Source: Stereum hirsutum FP-91666 SS1 (taxonomy: Eukaryota; Basidiomycota; Agaricomycetes; Russulales; Stereaceae). Taken from it: DNA of 64,000 nucleotides. A program made the translations under genes and the position numbers. Below, in pieces: positions 11,643 to 23,708 of this stretch. The notes beneath the pieces were generated by a model, which was not told the origin of the DNA, did no database searches, and saw only the letters and a program-made list of their open reading frames with translations. The stretch covers positions 986,555 through 1,050,554 of the forward strand of contig NW_006763143.1 in assembly GCF_000264905.1 (NCBI RefSeq). Reading direction: 5' to 3'. Position 1 is the first letter of the stretch. Each line of letters opens with the position of its first letter.

Positions 11643-13896
11643 TTACCGTCGCCTGCCAGGCCCACTGCCCAGTACTACCAGCTTATTACTCTTCTTCTTC
11701 CTCCCGCCTACAGCTCCTCCAGCACCAGCTCCTCCACTCGCCCTCTGCTCCATCTCATGCCATGCAAAGTCCAAATCCCATTCATCCTGCTCGTCCCTCA
11801 AAGTCCTAGGCGCTCTCTGCCCACCAGCGCCAGCCGGCCTTGTCTCTCCTCCTCCAGATCCCGAATGTGCAGCCGAAGCAAAACTTCTTGATCCCCAAGC
11901 TCCACTGACATTCTGCGGCGGCGGCGCCACCGTCTCCTCCTCTGCCTCCACCTCCACATCCTCAACCATCATCTCCCGCGGAACCTCAAACCCAAACGCC
12001 TGAACCTCCGCCTCCGCACCCGTCCTCCAAGTCCTTCCCGCTCCAAAATCATGATTCAACCTCTCCTTCTCCCTCTCCTCCGCCTTAGCCTTCGCCCGAT
12101 CATCCTTCTTCCCCTTCTCCTTCCTCCTCGCCCTCCTCGTCTTCAACGCGCCCTCGAAATTCCGTAGGCCGTCCGCACCGACGACACCGCTGAGATCGGC
12201 TTCGACGAAGACGACGTCAGCGCCTTCGGGCATGTGGCTCAGGTACTTGCATCGTTTGCGGAGATCGTCGTTGACTGAGCCTTCGGCGAAGGACTCGACG
12301 CGGACGGTTATCGAGTCGGGGAAGGAGGCGTAGCCGTTGAAGTGCGCGTTGAGGATCTTGATGTCGAGCGGGTGGAGGAAGATCGGCATGCCGGACGCGG
12401 CTTGGTAGTAGTAATACGTCGAGGTCGAGGGAGGAGGTGGATTCAAATTCCTACGTTGACGTGGATTACGCTGGGATTGGGATTGGGGTTGCGATTGAGG
12501 GGACTGAGGAAACTGAGTCGGAGCAGAGATATCGACAGCAGGGACTGTGTTGAAGGGTGATGCGCGTGTGGCCAGATACGCCTGCGGGACTTCTGACGCG
12601 TCGGGATTAGTGACCACGGCGGCAGCCTCTTGCTCGAGTTTCCTCCGCATATTATGGTGAGAAACCCGAGCTTCAATATCATGCTGCACCTGGACAGCTC
12701 TGTCGATCGAGTTCCTCAACACGTCCGTATCGAGGGCGGTAGCCTTTGCGACCTGTACCTGTACCTTCGATTCCGCCGCCTCAATGAACATCAGACTCAG
12801 ATTATCTCCCAAGGATGCTAGCATTCTGCGCTCGACTGCCAAGTCATCTAGATCGCGAGTCAGATTCTCAACGAGATAGGTAGGCGAGGCGAGCATGAAC
12901 TTGGAGTAGGTGTAGACATCCGGAAGGAAGTGGAATGGAGCCTGATGAGGTGGTAATAAATCCGAAGGCCAGGTGGGCGAGCGTGGGAGGGCCAATGTCG
13001 TTATCTGAGGCCTCTGCATGAGGCGCATGCGAAGAGTAGAACCGTTCAGACCACGGCCATTATCGGGAGAGGACGATGAGGAAGAAGCCTCGGGATGGGG
13101 CTCGTCAGCTTCGTCTTCGTATTGTGAGGGTCCATCGAACCAGTGTACGCTCTTGAGTTGCTTCTCGTTGACGGTATCAAAACAGATGGGGCATCGGATC
13201 CACTTTGGGTTGGCCGACGTGCTGAAATAATGTAGAATACAGGGGAAGCAGAACACCTGATAGATGGGGAGATTATGATGAGGATAGGGTAAAGGGGTTG
13301 GATATAAACAGAACAAGACTGACATGACCGCATTTCGTCATTCTGGGTGCGGTGGGCGGTGAGAGGCAGATGGGACAAGTGGTGTGTCCCTCGGCCTGTT
13401 GAGAGAGTGAATGCTCGCCGCCTGCAGCAGATGCAAATGCCGATTTGCGAGGAATGATGATTTGTAAGATATCGTGCCATTGAAAGTAGCTGAAGGTGGA
13501 GGACCGGCGTCATGAATATCGCAAACTTCAAGAGCAGGTACAGAAGACTCACATGTCCGGATCAGCAAAGTGTACAGTGTAGTCCCCGTTGGGATTCATA
13601 ACAAATCTATATTGTGCGTTAACGAACCCTGAGATGTGTGAGACATGGTATCAGTATATCGGGTATGGGGTGACATTCATGTATGATATTGAGAGCATCG
13701 ACTCACGCTCCTTATTCCAGACAGCCTGGTTGGTGCCATGTCTTCTGCTCCTCCTGGGTAGACTCTGCAGCTGGTGAGTCTGCCTGGGAGGAAGAGAGAA
13801 GTTAAGGAGATGATTGAGCGACTGCGACGAAGCCGTCTTGGATGGACGTTTCGGAGTCGATGGTGCAGTTTGCTGACCAACACCGCGTGTGGTCAT
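11643..13896 (-). CDS. MAG2: RING-finger E3 ligase of the RNF10/Mag2 family
   Basis: Four exons (13896-13707, 13628-13553, 13489-13324, 13256-11643) join to 681 aa. The N-terminus contains the family block NHLLNFSLPPR and the WNKERFVNAQYRFV region. A DPDIYFQWHDILQI stretch follows, then a C3HC4 RING beginning TCPICLSPPTAPRMTKCGH and continuing across an intron into VFCFPCILHYF and RCPICFD. The YYYYQAASGMPIFLHPLDIK segment is the RNF10-type domain after the RING. A basic, charged helix (about 490-520) and Gly-rich tail close the protein. Human RNF10 acts with ribosomes as an E3 ligase in stalled-initiation quality control; yeast Mag2 is the counterpart. That role is inferred by family. The start at 13896 is the ATG nearest the conserved block; an earlier in-frame ATG lies at 14016. 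Confidence 0.92.
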
Positions 13897-14120
13897 TGAG
13901 ACCAGAAAATAAGCAGATAATAAGTGAAGGGCTGTTGTGAGCTTTGGTGGGCTTCCCGAGTAGAGGGAAGTCGACCACCAAGAGATGCAGAGAGTGCGAG
14001 CCGACCCGCAAGCCATGACTCAATGGCTACCGCGCACGTGCTCCGATCCCGAAACACAGCACTTTATTCAACACGTTCGCTTTTCAACGATACGTCCTAT
14101 ACTCGTACTACTAAACTACG
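13897..14120. promoter_or_regulatory. Shared promoter region of RNF10-type gene and WBP11
   Basis: Only 224 bp separate the two divergent start codons, so the two genes probably share a bidirectional promoter. No sharp motif stands out. If the RNF10-type protein starts at its earlier in-frame ATG (14016), the gap shrinks to about 100 bp. Confidence 0.5.
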
Positions 14121-16073
14121 ATGGCGAAGGGCAAAAGCGCCAATCCAGCCGATGCCTTCCGTGCGTTATTTTTCCCCCTGTTTATGTGCGGAAACTGACT
14201 TGTCTTCAGGCAAAGCACAACGGAAGAAGGAGCTGAAGAAGGTGCGTGCACGCCCAAGCTGTTGTAGGCCCGACATCATGTAAATAATCTCATTTTCTAT
14301 CCAGTAGAACAAGGCAGGACGTGCCAAAGCTCGCGATTTTTCCCTTGTCAAAAAGGACACCAGAGGTGCGTCAGCCGTACACCTCGGAATCACGTCACTG
14401 ACTCGTTCATATCCCCGCCTCCTCTTCCGCTAGATATCGAGAATGAAATACAAACATTATCCTCGAACCCTGCGCTTTCTGCAGCCGAGAAGCAGAGGCT
14501 GAAGGATCTTCAGGCCGAACTGGAGAAGGTCAACCAGAAGAAAGAAGAGTATGTCGCTGAACATCCAGAGCATCGCAAGCTCGTGTTTCGCGCCCGCAAG
14601 CCCAAGACGGATCAAGAAGGTGATGGCGATGGCGAGAAGGAGCTTCCAGTGGACAGGACGAGGAAGCTGTTCGACAAGAATGGCCTACCTATCCATCCCG
14701 AGCGTAGTATTTACTATGACCCTGTCATGAATCCATTCGGTGTTCCTCCTCCCGGAATGCCATATATCGAACGACGTACGTCTCGTACCGCCCCCTTTAC
14801 TCCTAGTATGTATTCTGACCTTTATTTTCTGTGTTCTTTCAGCGTTGAGGCCGGACGAGATGGAGCAACCTCAGGAAGAGGAGGGTACGAGTAATTTCGC
14901 AACGTTTTTTTTTTACTTTACAGCACTGATGCTCATGCCCATACAGAAGGTTCCGACGACGATATTGCAATGCCAGATGGTCCGCCTCCAGGAGAAAATC
15001 TCAAGCAAGAAGAGGAAGAAGATAGTGACGACGACATTCCGATGCCAGAAGGCCCACCTCCGCCGAAACCTGGTGATCGTAAGTCCACCGCACAATATTG
15101 GTCTACGTTAATTGACAATATTCATTATACTGTATCAGTTATTCCACCACCACCCTTACATCTCCCTCAACCACCGTTTCCTCCACCGCCTGGTCTATCA
15201 TCGCCGTCAGGGCACCCTTTCCTACCACCTTTCCCTCCAACGATGCCTCCATCCCCTTTCCCTCCAAACTCGATGCCACCATCTTCCGGCCTGCCTCCTT
15301 TACCAGCAGGGTTCCCTGTTCCGCCACCGCCACCAGGTTTTGCGCCATCAAGCTCCGCAATTTCACCTCCACCGCCCGGACTTCCTCCCCTTCCTGCTGG
15401 TTTCCCTCCACCTCCAACCCATGGATTTCCTCCTCCCCCTCCTCCTCCCCCAGTTAATATGCTTCCTCCAGGTTCTCTCCCTCCCCCTCCTTTTGGCCAC
15501 CCGCCGTTCCCTCCAGGTCCTCCGGCGGGATTTTCTCCGTCCTTCCCCGCGCCTCCCCCAGGATTCTTCCCTCGGCGCCACCAATCGAACACAGGAGCCA
15601 TGCAGGATCCTCTCTCCTCGGTCCCGCATCAGACTTTCCAAGCTCACAGAGCTGCTCGCAATGCGCCTCCACTCCCACTGCCTGCACACATGCAGCCGGA
15701 CCGCCCAAGCCACTCACAATCTGGTGGTGCAACGATCTCCGCGGAACCTCAGCTCCGCGATCTGAAGAAGGAAAGCACTGCGTTCGTTCCTACCTCCGTC
15801 AAACGTAAAAAAGGTCAAGCCGCCGGTGCTGCTGCTGCTGGTACTGGTAGTGCTACCTCCGCCGTAGGGAAGATTAATGCTGCGCCGAGCACTGGTGACG
15901 ATGACGACGGGAATGCACCCACGGGGGCGAAGAGACCGGATCTCATGAGTACATTGAGAGAACAGCTGAAACTGTCACCTGTGGTTGGAGGGGAGAGCAC
16001 GAAGCCTGCCGATGCGAAACCGAAGGGTGACTATGAGAAATTTGTGGAGGAGATGGGCGATATTTTGGGTTAA
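14121..16073 (+). CDS. WBP11: WW-domain-binding protein 11 (WBP11) homologue, spliceosome-associated
   Basis: Seven exons (14121-14160, 14210-14241, 14308-14365, 14434-14775, 14843-14884, 14947-15078, 15139-16073) give 526 aa. The N-terminus has the family block NPADAFRKAQRKKELKKNK and a Lys/Glu-rich coiled-coil region (about residues 45-95). GLPIHPERSIYYDPVMNPFGVPPPGMPY follows. Two tandem acidic-proline units (SDDDIAMPDGPPPGE and SDDDIPMPEGPPPP) lead into a 200-residue Pro/Phe/Gly-rich tract of PPLP-type WW/SH3 ligands. The C-terminus KFVEEMGDIL is typical of the family. WBP11 proteins bind the WW domain of PQBP1 and take part in pre-mRNA splicing in the nucleus. The first three exons are only 32-58 nt long. 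Confidence 0.93.
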
Positions 16074-16918
16074 GGTACAGAGTGAACCAGTCGATGGGCC
16101 GTCTACGTTATCAGGCGTACGCAATTTTCTGACGTTGGTGGTCGTCGTCGTTCCGCTACATTCAGTACTGCATTGTCGCATGTAACCTCACTGCTATACG
16201 TGTGGTAGCGCCGTATTTACTCCTTTCTCTTTATGGACTACGATGAACGAAAGTCAACGGTATGAACACCGTTGGGTTCCAAGGCCCTGGCAATTATGCT
16301 CGTAGGATCTTCTGTCGCGAAGATATTTGGTTTCCGCTTCACTACTGGTGGAGGAGGGAAGATATCTGAAAATAACTCTCGGTCATGCACAAGAAGTTCT
16401 CCTCAGACCGAGGCCATGAACGTCTCGCCCATCCGTCTTCCGTATAGTCCAACCACACTGCACACGAACACGTATTGGCTTTACGCTCAAGTGCCCTGGG
16501 ACTGGTAAGCCAGGAGTCCTCTGGGAATATACTTGCGACGTTGCACGCCACAACTCTAATGAGGAAACCCTCCCTCTCATCATAGTGCGCGGATTTCAAA
16601 TGGACACAACGGATCTGACGATTTTAGGTTGTGCTAACCAGGACGGGTATGTGTGAGAAGGACATACGTAAGAAGAAGACGCCAATGTTGTACTCCTAGG
16701 TCTCGTTCCAGTCCTGATAATATGCACCTTTCTGTCTCGGACATGCCCAATTCCTCTCTTCGTTTGTGACCGACTCGTCCTCAAAACCTCGCCTGCTGGA
16801 GTAGTTGCTTCACCTCTTGCTTTTCCTTCGTCCCTGCCCTCCTCGACGTTCTTGCCAGGTGAGAACACGGGGATCATACAACAGCGGACGTATGAAGGCG
16901 ACTTGAAAAAGGCTCAGT
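16074..16918. other. Intergenic stretch without a recognised gene
   Basis: Plus-strand fragments at about 16480-16650 and overlapping minus-strand frames at 16342-16877 read coherently for 40-90 codons, but none matches a family I know and no consistent splicing joins them. It may hold a decayed gene or the promoter of the next gene. Confidence 0.35.
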
Positions 16919-18235
16919 ATGGCGGTATCTATGCATAGTGCAAAACTTGTTGGCCTGATACTGGAGGGTATGGTGTATGGTGTGCTCGACTTTCCGTCCT
17001 TGCTGAAGCTTGTGACCTGATCACCGTTTGAATCTGTGCGCAGGATGCCTTTTTACCCTGTTTGTTATTGTCTTGATAGTCCAAGCACGGTCTGGACGTC
17101 GATTCGAGCTCGCACAGTATAATTGCATACTCATGTTCGCTCTTGCCACAGTCGTCAGTCATTTCACCCTGCTTAATCTTGAGAGTCAGCGTCACTGATT
17201 GCGTTTCTGCTCCTGTCCAGCATCTAGTCCTGGACTCTATCCGGGCGTACAATACCTTCATTCGTAAAGACCAATCTATACACAACGTCGACAACTTCCA
17301 AGACCCGTTCTCATATGTACGGATTGGGATCTTTTGGTGGATGGTGCGTGTCCAATTTTTTTTGCTGAGTTTACAGCAGGATGACCGGAATGTGTATTGT
17401 CATAACGAACAGACTTTGACGTGTGATGCCGTCTTGGTGAGTTCCTTAGGCGCTAATTAAACTAGGCGTATCCTAACGTGCCATACGCCGTCTACGATGA
17501 ACGGCAGATCGTAAGGTGCTGGGTACTGTATAGAGGACGCAGGAAGATAGTCATTCCAGCGGTACTCGGTTTTATAGGCGACCTCGGTTTGTCGTTCATC
17601 TTTGCAACACATAAGTTTGAAATCTTGAGGTCGCTCATTTATAGCCTCCAGTATCTTTGGTAGGCATTGCCAGAGTTTGGAGCCAAGTCGACGTCGAATA
17701 CTGGACCGAATCATTACAGAAATGGTCCATATGTTACTTCATCCTGACATTATGCACAAACTTTTACTCGACAGGTAATTGGCATCCCTCCTGTTCCACC
17801 CTGAATATTCGTTATCATCGACTAAATCGGACTTAATTATTGCCTCACCCCACAGTGGCAATCTCCTGGTGGTGTTTCTCTAGTGGACGACGGATAACAC
17901 CTCGCATGAGGATCCAGGTCGTGCTACCTGTGTTGTTCGTTGTTGTGGAGAGCGGCGCTATATACACCATGGGCATGCTTTCTACCATCATAGCCCATGC
18001 AGCCGACTCGAACTCTATGTTCGCCGTCCTAGACTTTATGCCATCGCTCATAGTGCGTTCTCGACATTCTTACCATGGGAAATGATTGATTGAATAGAAA
18101 CACTTTTGCATTGTGTAGGCTTTAAGCTATACACTGATTGTGCTCCAGCTCAAACTACGAGCGCAACCCGACCTTCTCGTTCCGGACACACGACATTCCT
18201 CGGAGCACGAGGCGAGTAGACATCTATATTCTTGA
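16919..18235 (+). CDS. Multi-pass membrane protein of an uncharacterised basidiomycete family
   Basis: Eight exons (16919-16979, 17044-17153, 17221-17343, 17413-17436, 17508-17586, 17664-17774, 17856-18052, 18119-18235) join exactly to 273 aa. About six or seven hydrophobic helices are spread along it: GCLFTLFVIVLIV, NCILMFALATVHLVLD, CDAVLIVRCWVLY, IVIPAVLGFIGDL, ICYFILTLCTNFYS, VVLPVLFVVVESGAIYTMGM, and SLIALSYTLIVLQL. The order matches a paralogue-rich Agaricomycete family of seven-helix membrane proteins: a loop with FQDPFSYVRIGIF before a (D/E)AVLIxRCW helix, then a late VVESGAIYT helix. Function is unknown for the family; receptor-like topology is suggestive only. No exon exceeds 197 nt, so the gene is easily missed. 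The fourth exon is 24 nt. Confidence 0.8.
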
Positions 18236-19481
18236 GAGGAGCACATGTATCCTGAATGTATGATCAATAAAGAACTGACCAACACCACATCTAACCAGGT
18301 CGGCGATATCTCTACCAGAGTGACGGAGACAGATACCACACATACGCACCAGCATTCACAACAACATCGAGAAGCGATCTCTTTCATTCTCCCTGCCAAG
18401 CATGATGGTGCCGTGTAGCCTTCTCTCACCACCTATGGTGCAAACGGCTTAGACGCCGCCACTTCTGTACACAACGTTGAGGACGGTGCCGCGGGCCGAG
18501 ATTTGAGAATTTTCACTATCCCTCTTCCAGAAACACTCCTTTTGATGTAAGGAAGAGTTCCTCTAGAGGGATTATCCAAATTCTCAAAACTGGCAAAGAT
18601 GAACTTTTGGATTTGGCCACCCCGCCAAATAATAATATTTAATTCATTTGTTTATTATTTTCCGAAAACCAAGGGGGGTGCCAGGAATTTTCTTTCAATA
18701 AATGGGGATTTCGACTTTCGCCGACGAAATTGGCCGCTGTACAAAAGTGGTGATGACTAAGCCGTTTGCACCATATGTAGCTGGTTCGGGACGTAAACAT
18801 CCGCGTTCTTATATCGTCTTTCCTTGGCAGTGTTGCTGCTCGAACTCGTGTGAAGTGATCGATCCGCGGAGTGAACATAAAATTGGCTGGTCCTAAGAAG
18901 ATTCAACAACCCGAACGAGTTTATGGTAGCGTCCATGAGAGTGTTGGAAACGAGGGAGCGGGACATTTCCAAACTACGTCTCGTAAAAATATAACCGGAC
19001 GTCACGACATGAGTGGCCCTTCGAAGCTCAGGACCCATCAATGCCATTTTCACGTCCGTTAGTCAACGCGTATATCTCCCAGTGGGCCCTTCGATGAAAC
19101 CAGCTTCCGTCTGAGACGATAATAGGCGTTGTCAGGGGGTCAATGGATGATACAATCGCAAGGAGTCCTGCTGAGGATAGGACTTCTTGTCGGACATTGC
19201 CAGGCGCCACCCCTAAATGTTATGCTTTTTAAAACCAAATATCATATAATACTGCAATTTTCGTATACTGCAATCAACTACATAAGAAACGTGTGGATTG
19301 CTGTGAGTCCGAACAAACAAGAACATCAGGTGTAACGATAATCGTATCGAAAAACACAAGGTGGCACACTGCAGCCAACGTGAGTAAGTTTGAATTTTGC
19401 CACCCCGGAATTACCCGTGCTGAAGTTGCTTGTAATGGAACAGACGCTCGACACAAGGTTCTTCAAGAACGGTCCTCCAGA
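18236..19481. other. Intergenic stretch with one hairpin-like repeat
   Basis: No gene is recognised on either strand. The inverted repeat at 18502-18588 lies here. A-rich sequence around 18630-18690 and short unrelated frames fill the rest; this is the likely location of the promoter of the HIT-family gene. Confidence 0.45.
18502..18588. repeat. 87-bp inverted repeat
   Basis: The left arm starts TTTGAGAATTTTCACTATCC and the right arm ends in the reverse complement TTTGAGAATTTGGATAATCC. Both arms continue with the shared CCCTCT. The match covers about 24 bp broken by a 6-bp mismatch block, around a loop of roughly 40 bp. It could be a foldback or MITE remnant. Confidence 0.55.
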
Positions 19482-20150
19482 ATGAGCCCGCTCCTGTTTT
19501 CGACCATCGAAGTCACTCGACAGGTCTTTCACCGTACGGCCTTGTCCTTTGCCATTGTGAACCTAAAACCCATAGTCCCTGGCCGTCAGTAACATTCTAT
19601 ATTGAGGAAGTTCGACCTCGTTTGCTGACATGTGGAGGTGTGTCTTTCATAAGATGTTCTTGTCTGTCCAATACGCCCGGTGCCTCGACTATCCGACCTT
19701 AATCCGACCGAACTTACATCGTTGATGATCTCCGTTCAACGCGTCGGTCGCGTAATCGAGCGTGAATACCACGCTGATGGACTTACTGTAGCATGTCAGG
19801 TTAGTCGTTCAGTCCTCGTCAACGATCTTATCAAACTCAACCCGATGCCCATCGAACCACAGGATGGCAGAGCAGCAGGTCAAACGATACCGCATGTACA
19901 TTTTCACCTGCTGCCTCGCAAGTATGAAGGTGATGCTTTCGAGGGACGGAGCGATGATGTGTATCCTGCCCTCGAACGAGCCGAGGGTAGTCTTCCTAAA
20001 GACTTGACATCGGCATCGTCGGAGCAAAAGCCTGCACGATTCAAGGTTGATGCAGACGAAGATAGGAAACCAAGGACTATGGACGAGATGGAGAAAGAGG
20101 CTAAATGGTTGAGCTCGTTCTTCAACCCAGACGGGACTGCGAAGGAGTAG
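19482..20150 (+). CDS. HNT2: FHIT-type HIT-family diadenosine polyphosphate hydrolase
   Basis: Three exons (19482-19584, 19654-19799, 19863-20150) give 178 aa. The protein starts MSPLLFSTIEVTRQVFHRT, continues LSFAIVNLKPIVPGHVLVCP and RPVPRLSDLNPTE, and carries the HIT triad motif HVHFHLLPRK after DGRAAGQTIP. This is the FHIT branch, which cleaves diadenosine triphosphate to AMP and ADP using the middle histidine as nucleophile. The region after the triad is longer and more charged than in human FHIT, as in many fungi, and ends WLSSFFNPDGTAKE. The GH-V codon formed across intron 1 restores the conserved PGHVLV. The next gene, Ku80, is convergent, 280 bp away. Confidence 0.93.
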
Positions 20151-20430
20151 ACCACCGGTTACCCCAGATTAATTTAGATGTCAATGTACGTTTGCATCAT
20201 GGAATCCAGATAGTTACAATGTATTCATACGTATAAATCGTGCTAGAACCGCTATGATACAAAAATCGTTCAAATGACATGTGTTCGTGACGAGTGCTCG
20301 TGACGAGATCTGGAGTATTTGAGGAACGACAAAAAGTTGTGCGAGCGAGGCCCAATGCTAAACGCTGTGAGCCTGCACAAGGATCACTGCGTGATGAACT
20401 GAGATCCTGAGTGAGTGGTGATTCTTCAGG

Positions 20431-23400
20431 TCATCGTACCAAAGAAGAACTTACAGTCTCTGCTGCAGCGTCTGACACGTCAGATTTACCGCCCTGCCGC
20501 TTCGCCTCCGAGTTCCCAATCAAGCTCATTTTTGGACCATGCGAGCTCAGTTCTTCCCAAAAGCGCGGGTTACCTGGATCAGCCAGGCATGTTTCCTTGA
20601 GTTCTTGCAAGTAGCTAGGGAAGAGTCATCGTCCATCAGCTCCTCAAGTTGTGTGCAGGTATCAAAGTAACTCACCTATTCCAGACCTCGATCTCGTCCT
20701 CCTGCAGGCAGACTTCCCTCAACTCCGTCAAGCACTCCATCATCTCGCTATACCTTCGCTTCGCAAAAGGCTTCATCACGATCTCACGCACAGCCCAGCC
20801 GAGATCCTCAACGGCCTTGCTCACCATGTCTCCACGGGAGATATTCTTTCTGAAGTCTTTTAGAGGTGCTGTGGTACCGACGATACGACCCGGCTCGAGT
20901 CTATCGTCAGCCTCTGGAGAAGGTGTGGGCAGCTTCCTTCTAGGACTTCTGGCAGACTCAGGCTTCCCATTCTTGACGTTCAATGGTGCTACTGGAGCTG
21001 CAGACTTGCGATTGAGCAATAGCTCTGCATCCTCATCGGATTCTGGTTCTGTGATGCTACCGTCATTGTCGTGGTCGTTTTTGCCAAGCTGTAGACGCTG
21101 AATGCCGCCGTTACTCTGCGACTGTGACTGTAACCTCGATGACCCGGCCTGCGATCTTGACTGGTCTTGTGTGGCCCTAAATTGAGATTGTGTTTGCGAT
21201 TTAGAGGATGGACGCGGGGGTTGATCGAGAAGTAGGGGTTCGTCGTCGTCGTCGTGAGCGTGAACGTGTTCGTCCTTGCGCGCCCTTGGGGCCCTTTTTG
21301 GAACTGTAGCTCCAATTAGCCAAGGCTCCTGGAGAAACCGAGCGGAAAGCGTGGGATGAAACGAACCTTCTTTCACATTGAACGCGGTCTTGCATTCCTC
21401 GATGGCTGACCCAGCCTTCTTAAGAACACGTTGGGGTGTCTCGAAGTATTTGAGGAGTTCGGGGTGAGGTGGGGGTAAAGGGTGTGTCATAAGGTCTGGA
21501 ACGACTGCGCTATGGAATAACGCTTGCTTCGTGCGATGTATAGCAGGGTTATACGATAGCCTCGGGTCAAACCACGGTTCCCTTTCGCTAGATGGCCCAA
21601 GCTTATGTCAAGAATATGGTTAGACTCGAGTAAGAATACATACCCTGCCTCATTCTTCTCTCCTGCATTCATCAAGTCGAGTGCATCTACGAAGTTATCC
21701 ATCGCGTCCAATTGATCTTCAGTGGGGATGTACGGGTGCTTTGTAACCCGATCGCCACGCTTGTTCGTGAGGTATTCGAGGGGTGCGAAGTTGTATTTTC
21801 GTACATCATCTGCAAAAGGCATCTACGAAAACCATACATACATATGAGGAGACTATATAGAGACGAAGCTCTCTGGACGTACCTGCACCCACAAGAAATA
21901 GTCGACCTTCTCAGATCGACACGGTTGCAAGACACCCATCTTAGGGTCTGACCCGTCCTTGTTACACCAACGGGCGATAGCAAAGTAAGGATAATGCGAT
22001 TTATCTTTCTTCTTTGGGTCATGCTTGTCGGCGCTCAGCATGGCTTGGATGATGGATGACATCGCAACCTGTTGATTAGGAGAAGATGGATCTGCCCAGA
22101 TATATTGAACTTCGCCCATAGCGAGTTCTGGACGAAACTATAACAAAAGGAAGAGGGGATGGGAAAGTCAGCGGGAAGTCAAGAACGACGAAAAGATCGA
22201 TTATACCGCGACAGACTTGAAGAAAGCACATATCTCAATTCCCCTCTTCGTCTCTAGGCGTTCAAATTGGCCGTCGGGACATGGCACATAACTACTCCCG
22301 TACTTGAACCCTCTCACTAATTCCTCCTTCTCTATTCGCTGGGAGAGGTCCACTGGGGGTTGTGTAGTCTTCTGCTCGTCATCGTCCTTGTCGACATCCA
22401 TTGCGTCTTTGTCCTCTTCTTCTTCGTCTTCTGGGTCCTTTGGGAGAACATACTCAGTTCGCATCTGGAGTTCAACCCAGACTTTGTCCTCATCGTCATC
22501 AGGCTGTGGTGGTGGTGGGGGCGTCCCGTCGTCCTCTTCCTCTTCCTCCTTTCTTAGGCCGAAGCGTTTCCATGACTTTGGTCGGGCTAGTGCGGTGCAT
22601 TTACTGGCCTTGACAGAGATTTCGAGGGAGTCGAGAGGGTAATTCTCTACATCCCCTAGACGAAGAATAGTGCCCAGGAGAGCAGATTTGACCTGCTTCA
22701 CTTCTGGTCGAGTGATTTCTTGCAGAGCATATTCAAGGTTGCCCATGTAGCAGTTATCTGGAAGCTTGGACATAAACTTCCGATAGAACTTCTCATTCTC
22801 GCTCTATGGAAAGCAAAAGACCTCGTGAGCCCGAAGAATGTGAGATGTAAAATAGCCACAAACCTTCATCTCCGACTTGTCCTCTTGCTCGTATTCGAAT
22901 TCTTCGTCATCAAATTCCACTCCGCTGGATAATATTGAGCATAGGGCGTATGCGTTGGGAAGACCACCTACATGATATTGAAATGAATGCCTAAGTCGTC
23001 CACTTTGCTGGCAATGTCTTCCCAATCTTGTATTTCAATCGGACCTTCCCCGTTAGTTAAAAGGACCATCTTGCGTGTCCATGTTTTCTTGCTAGCAAGG
23101 TAAACGCTTTGAGCTTCGATGGCCACAATAAGGCCGTCGATAGCTGTTGAAAATGTATGTCGTTAGATTGGATCAGTCGAGGAACAAAAGGTGATTACTA
23201 CATACGATCCCCTGTGGTCTCAGAAGGCTGCAGAGCAGCGAGCTTTGCCATGGTGACTCCGTTCGGTTGGCCAACAGGAATATACTCAGTAACGTTTTCG
23301 TAGTCACCCCGTTTATCGTTCAGGGCATTTCGCGTTCCTTGGGCAAATGTTCGGTCAATGAATTCCTGCAGAAAGATACGTCGACATACCATCCGTGCCG

Positions 23401-23708
23401 AAGAGAATTACGCCACATTGATCCGTTTTCCTGCCATTGAATATCTGCATAAAGAGTGTAAGAGTCGTGCCAGAGCCTGCCAAAAAAACATCGTACCATC
23501 TCCTCCACCTTCATCATCACGAACTGAAGGGCCCATTCCAGGTGAGTGATCTCGAGGGTGACACCGTCCGGCAGTTCGATGCTGCGAGTGGCACCCATGT
23601 GTGGAGACACATCCACGACAAACATAGTGACCGTGTACTATAGTCAAACTGTAAGTTGAGATTCCAAAGAGTGAATGAGTTACTGACCCCTGCACGTTCT
23701 GCTGGCAT
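20431..23708 (-). CDS. KU80: ATP-dependent DNA helicase II subunit 2 (Ku80)
   Basis: A multi-exon gene. The start MPAERAG joins across an intron to YTVTMFVVDVSPHMG, the Ku80 von Willebrand A fold. Further blocks are IEKEELVRGFKYGSSYVP (Ku core), ADDVRKYNFAPLEYL, DALDLMNAGEKNE, and a C-terminal Ku-type helical domain with SRGDMVSKAVEDLGW, REIVMKPFAKRR, LREVCLQEDEIEVWN and GNPRFWEEL. Ku70/Ku80 binds broken DNA ends and starts non-homologous end joining in the nucleus. Two low-complexity inserts stand out: an acidic/Pro block inside the core (about 22360-22550) and a Ser/Gln cluster (about 21108-21207). The last codons are uncertain: the frame stops at 20431, but a strong splice donor just before it could give another end. 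Confidence 0.93.

Noticed and set aside
15139..15765. Overlapping frames on both strands over the WBP11 proline tract
   Set aside because: Shadows of the Pro-rich repeat; only the frame that continues to GDYEKFVEEMGDILG fits the family.
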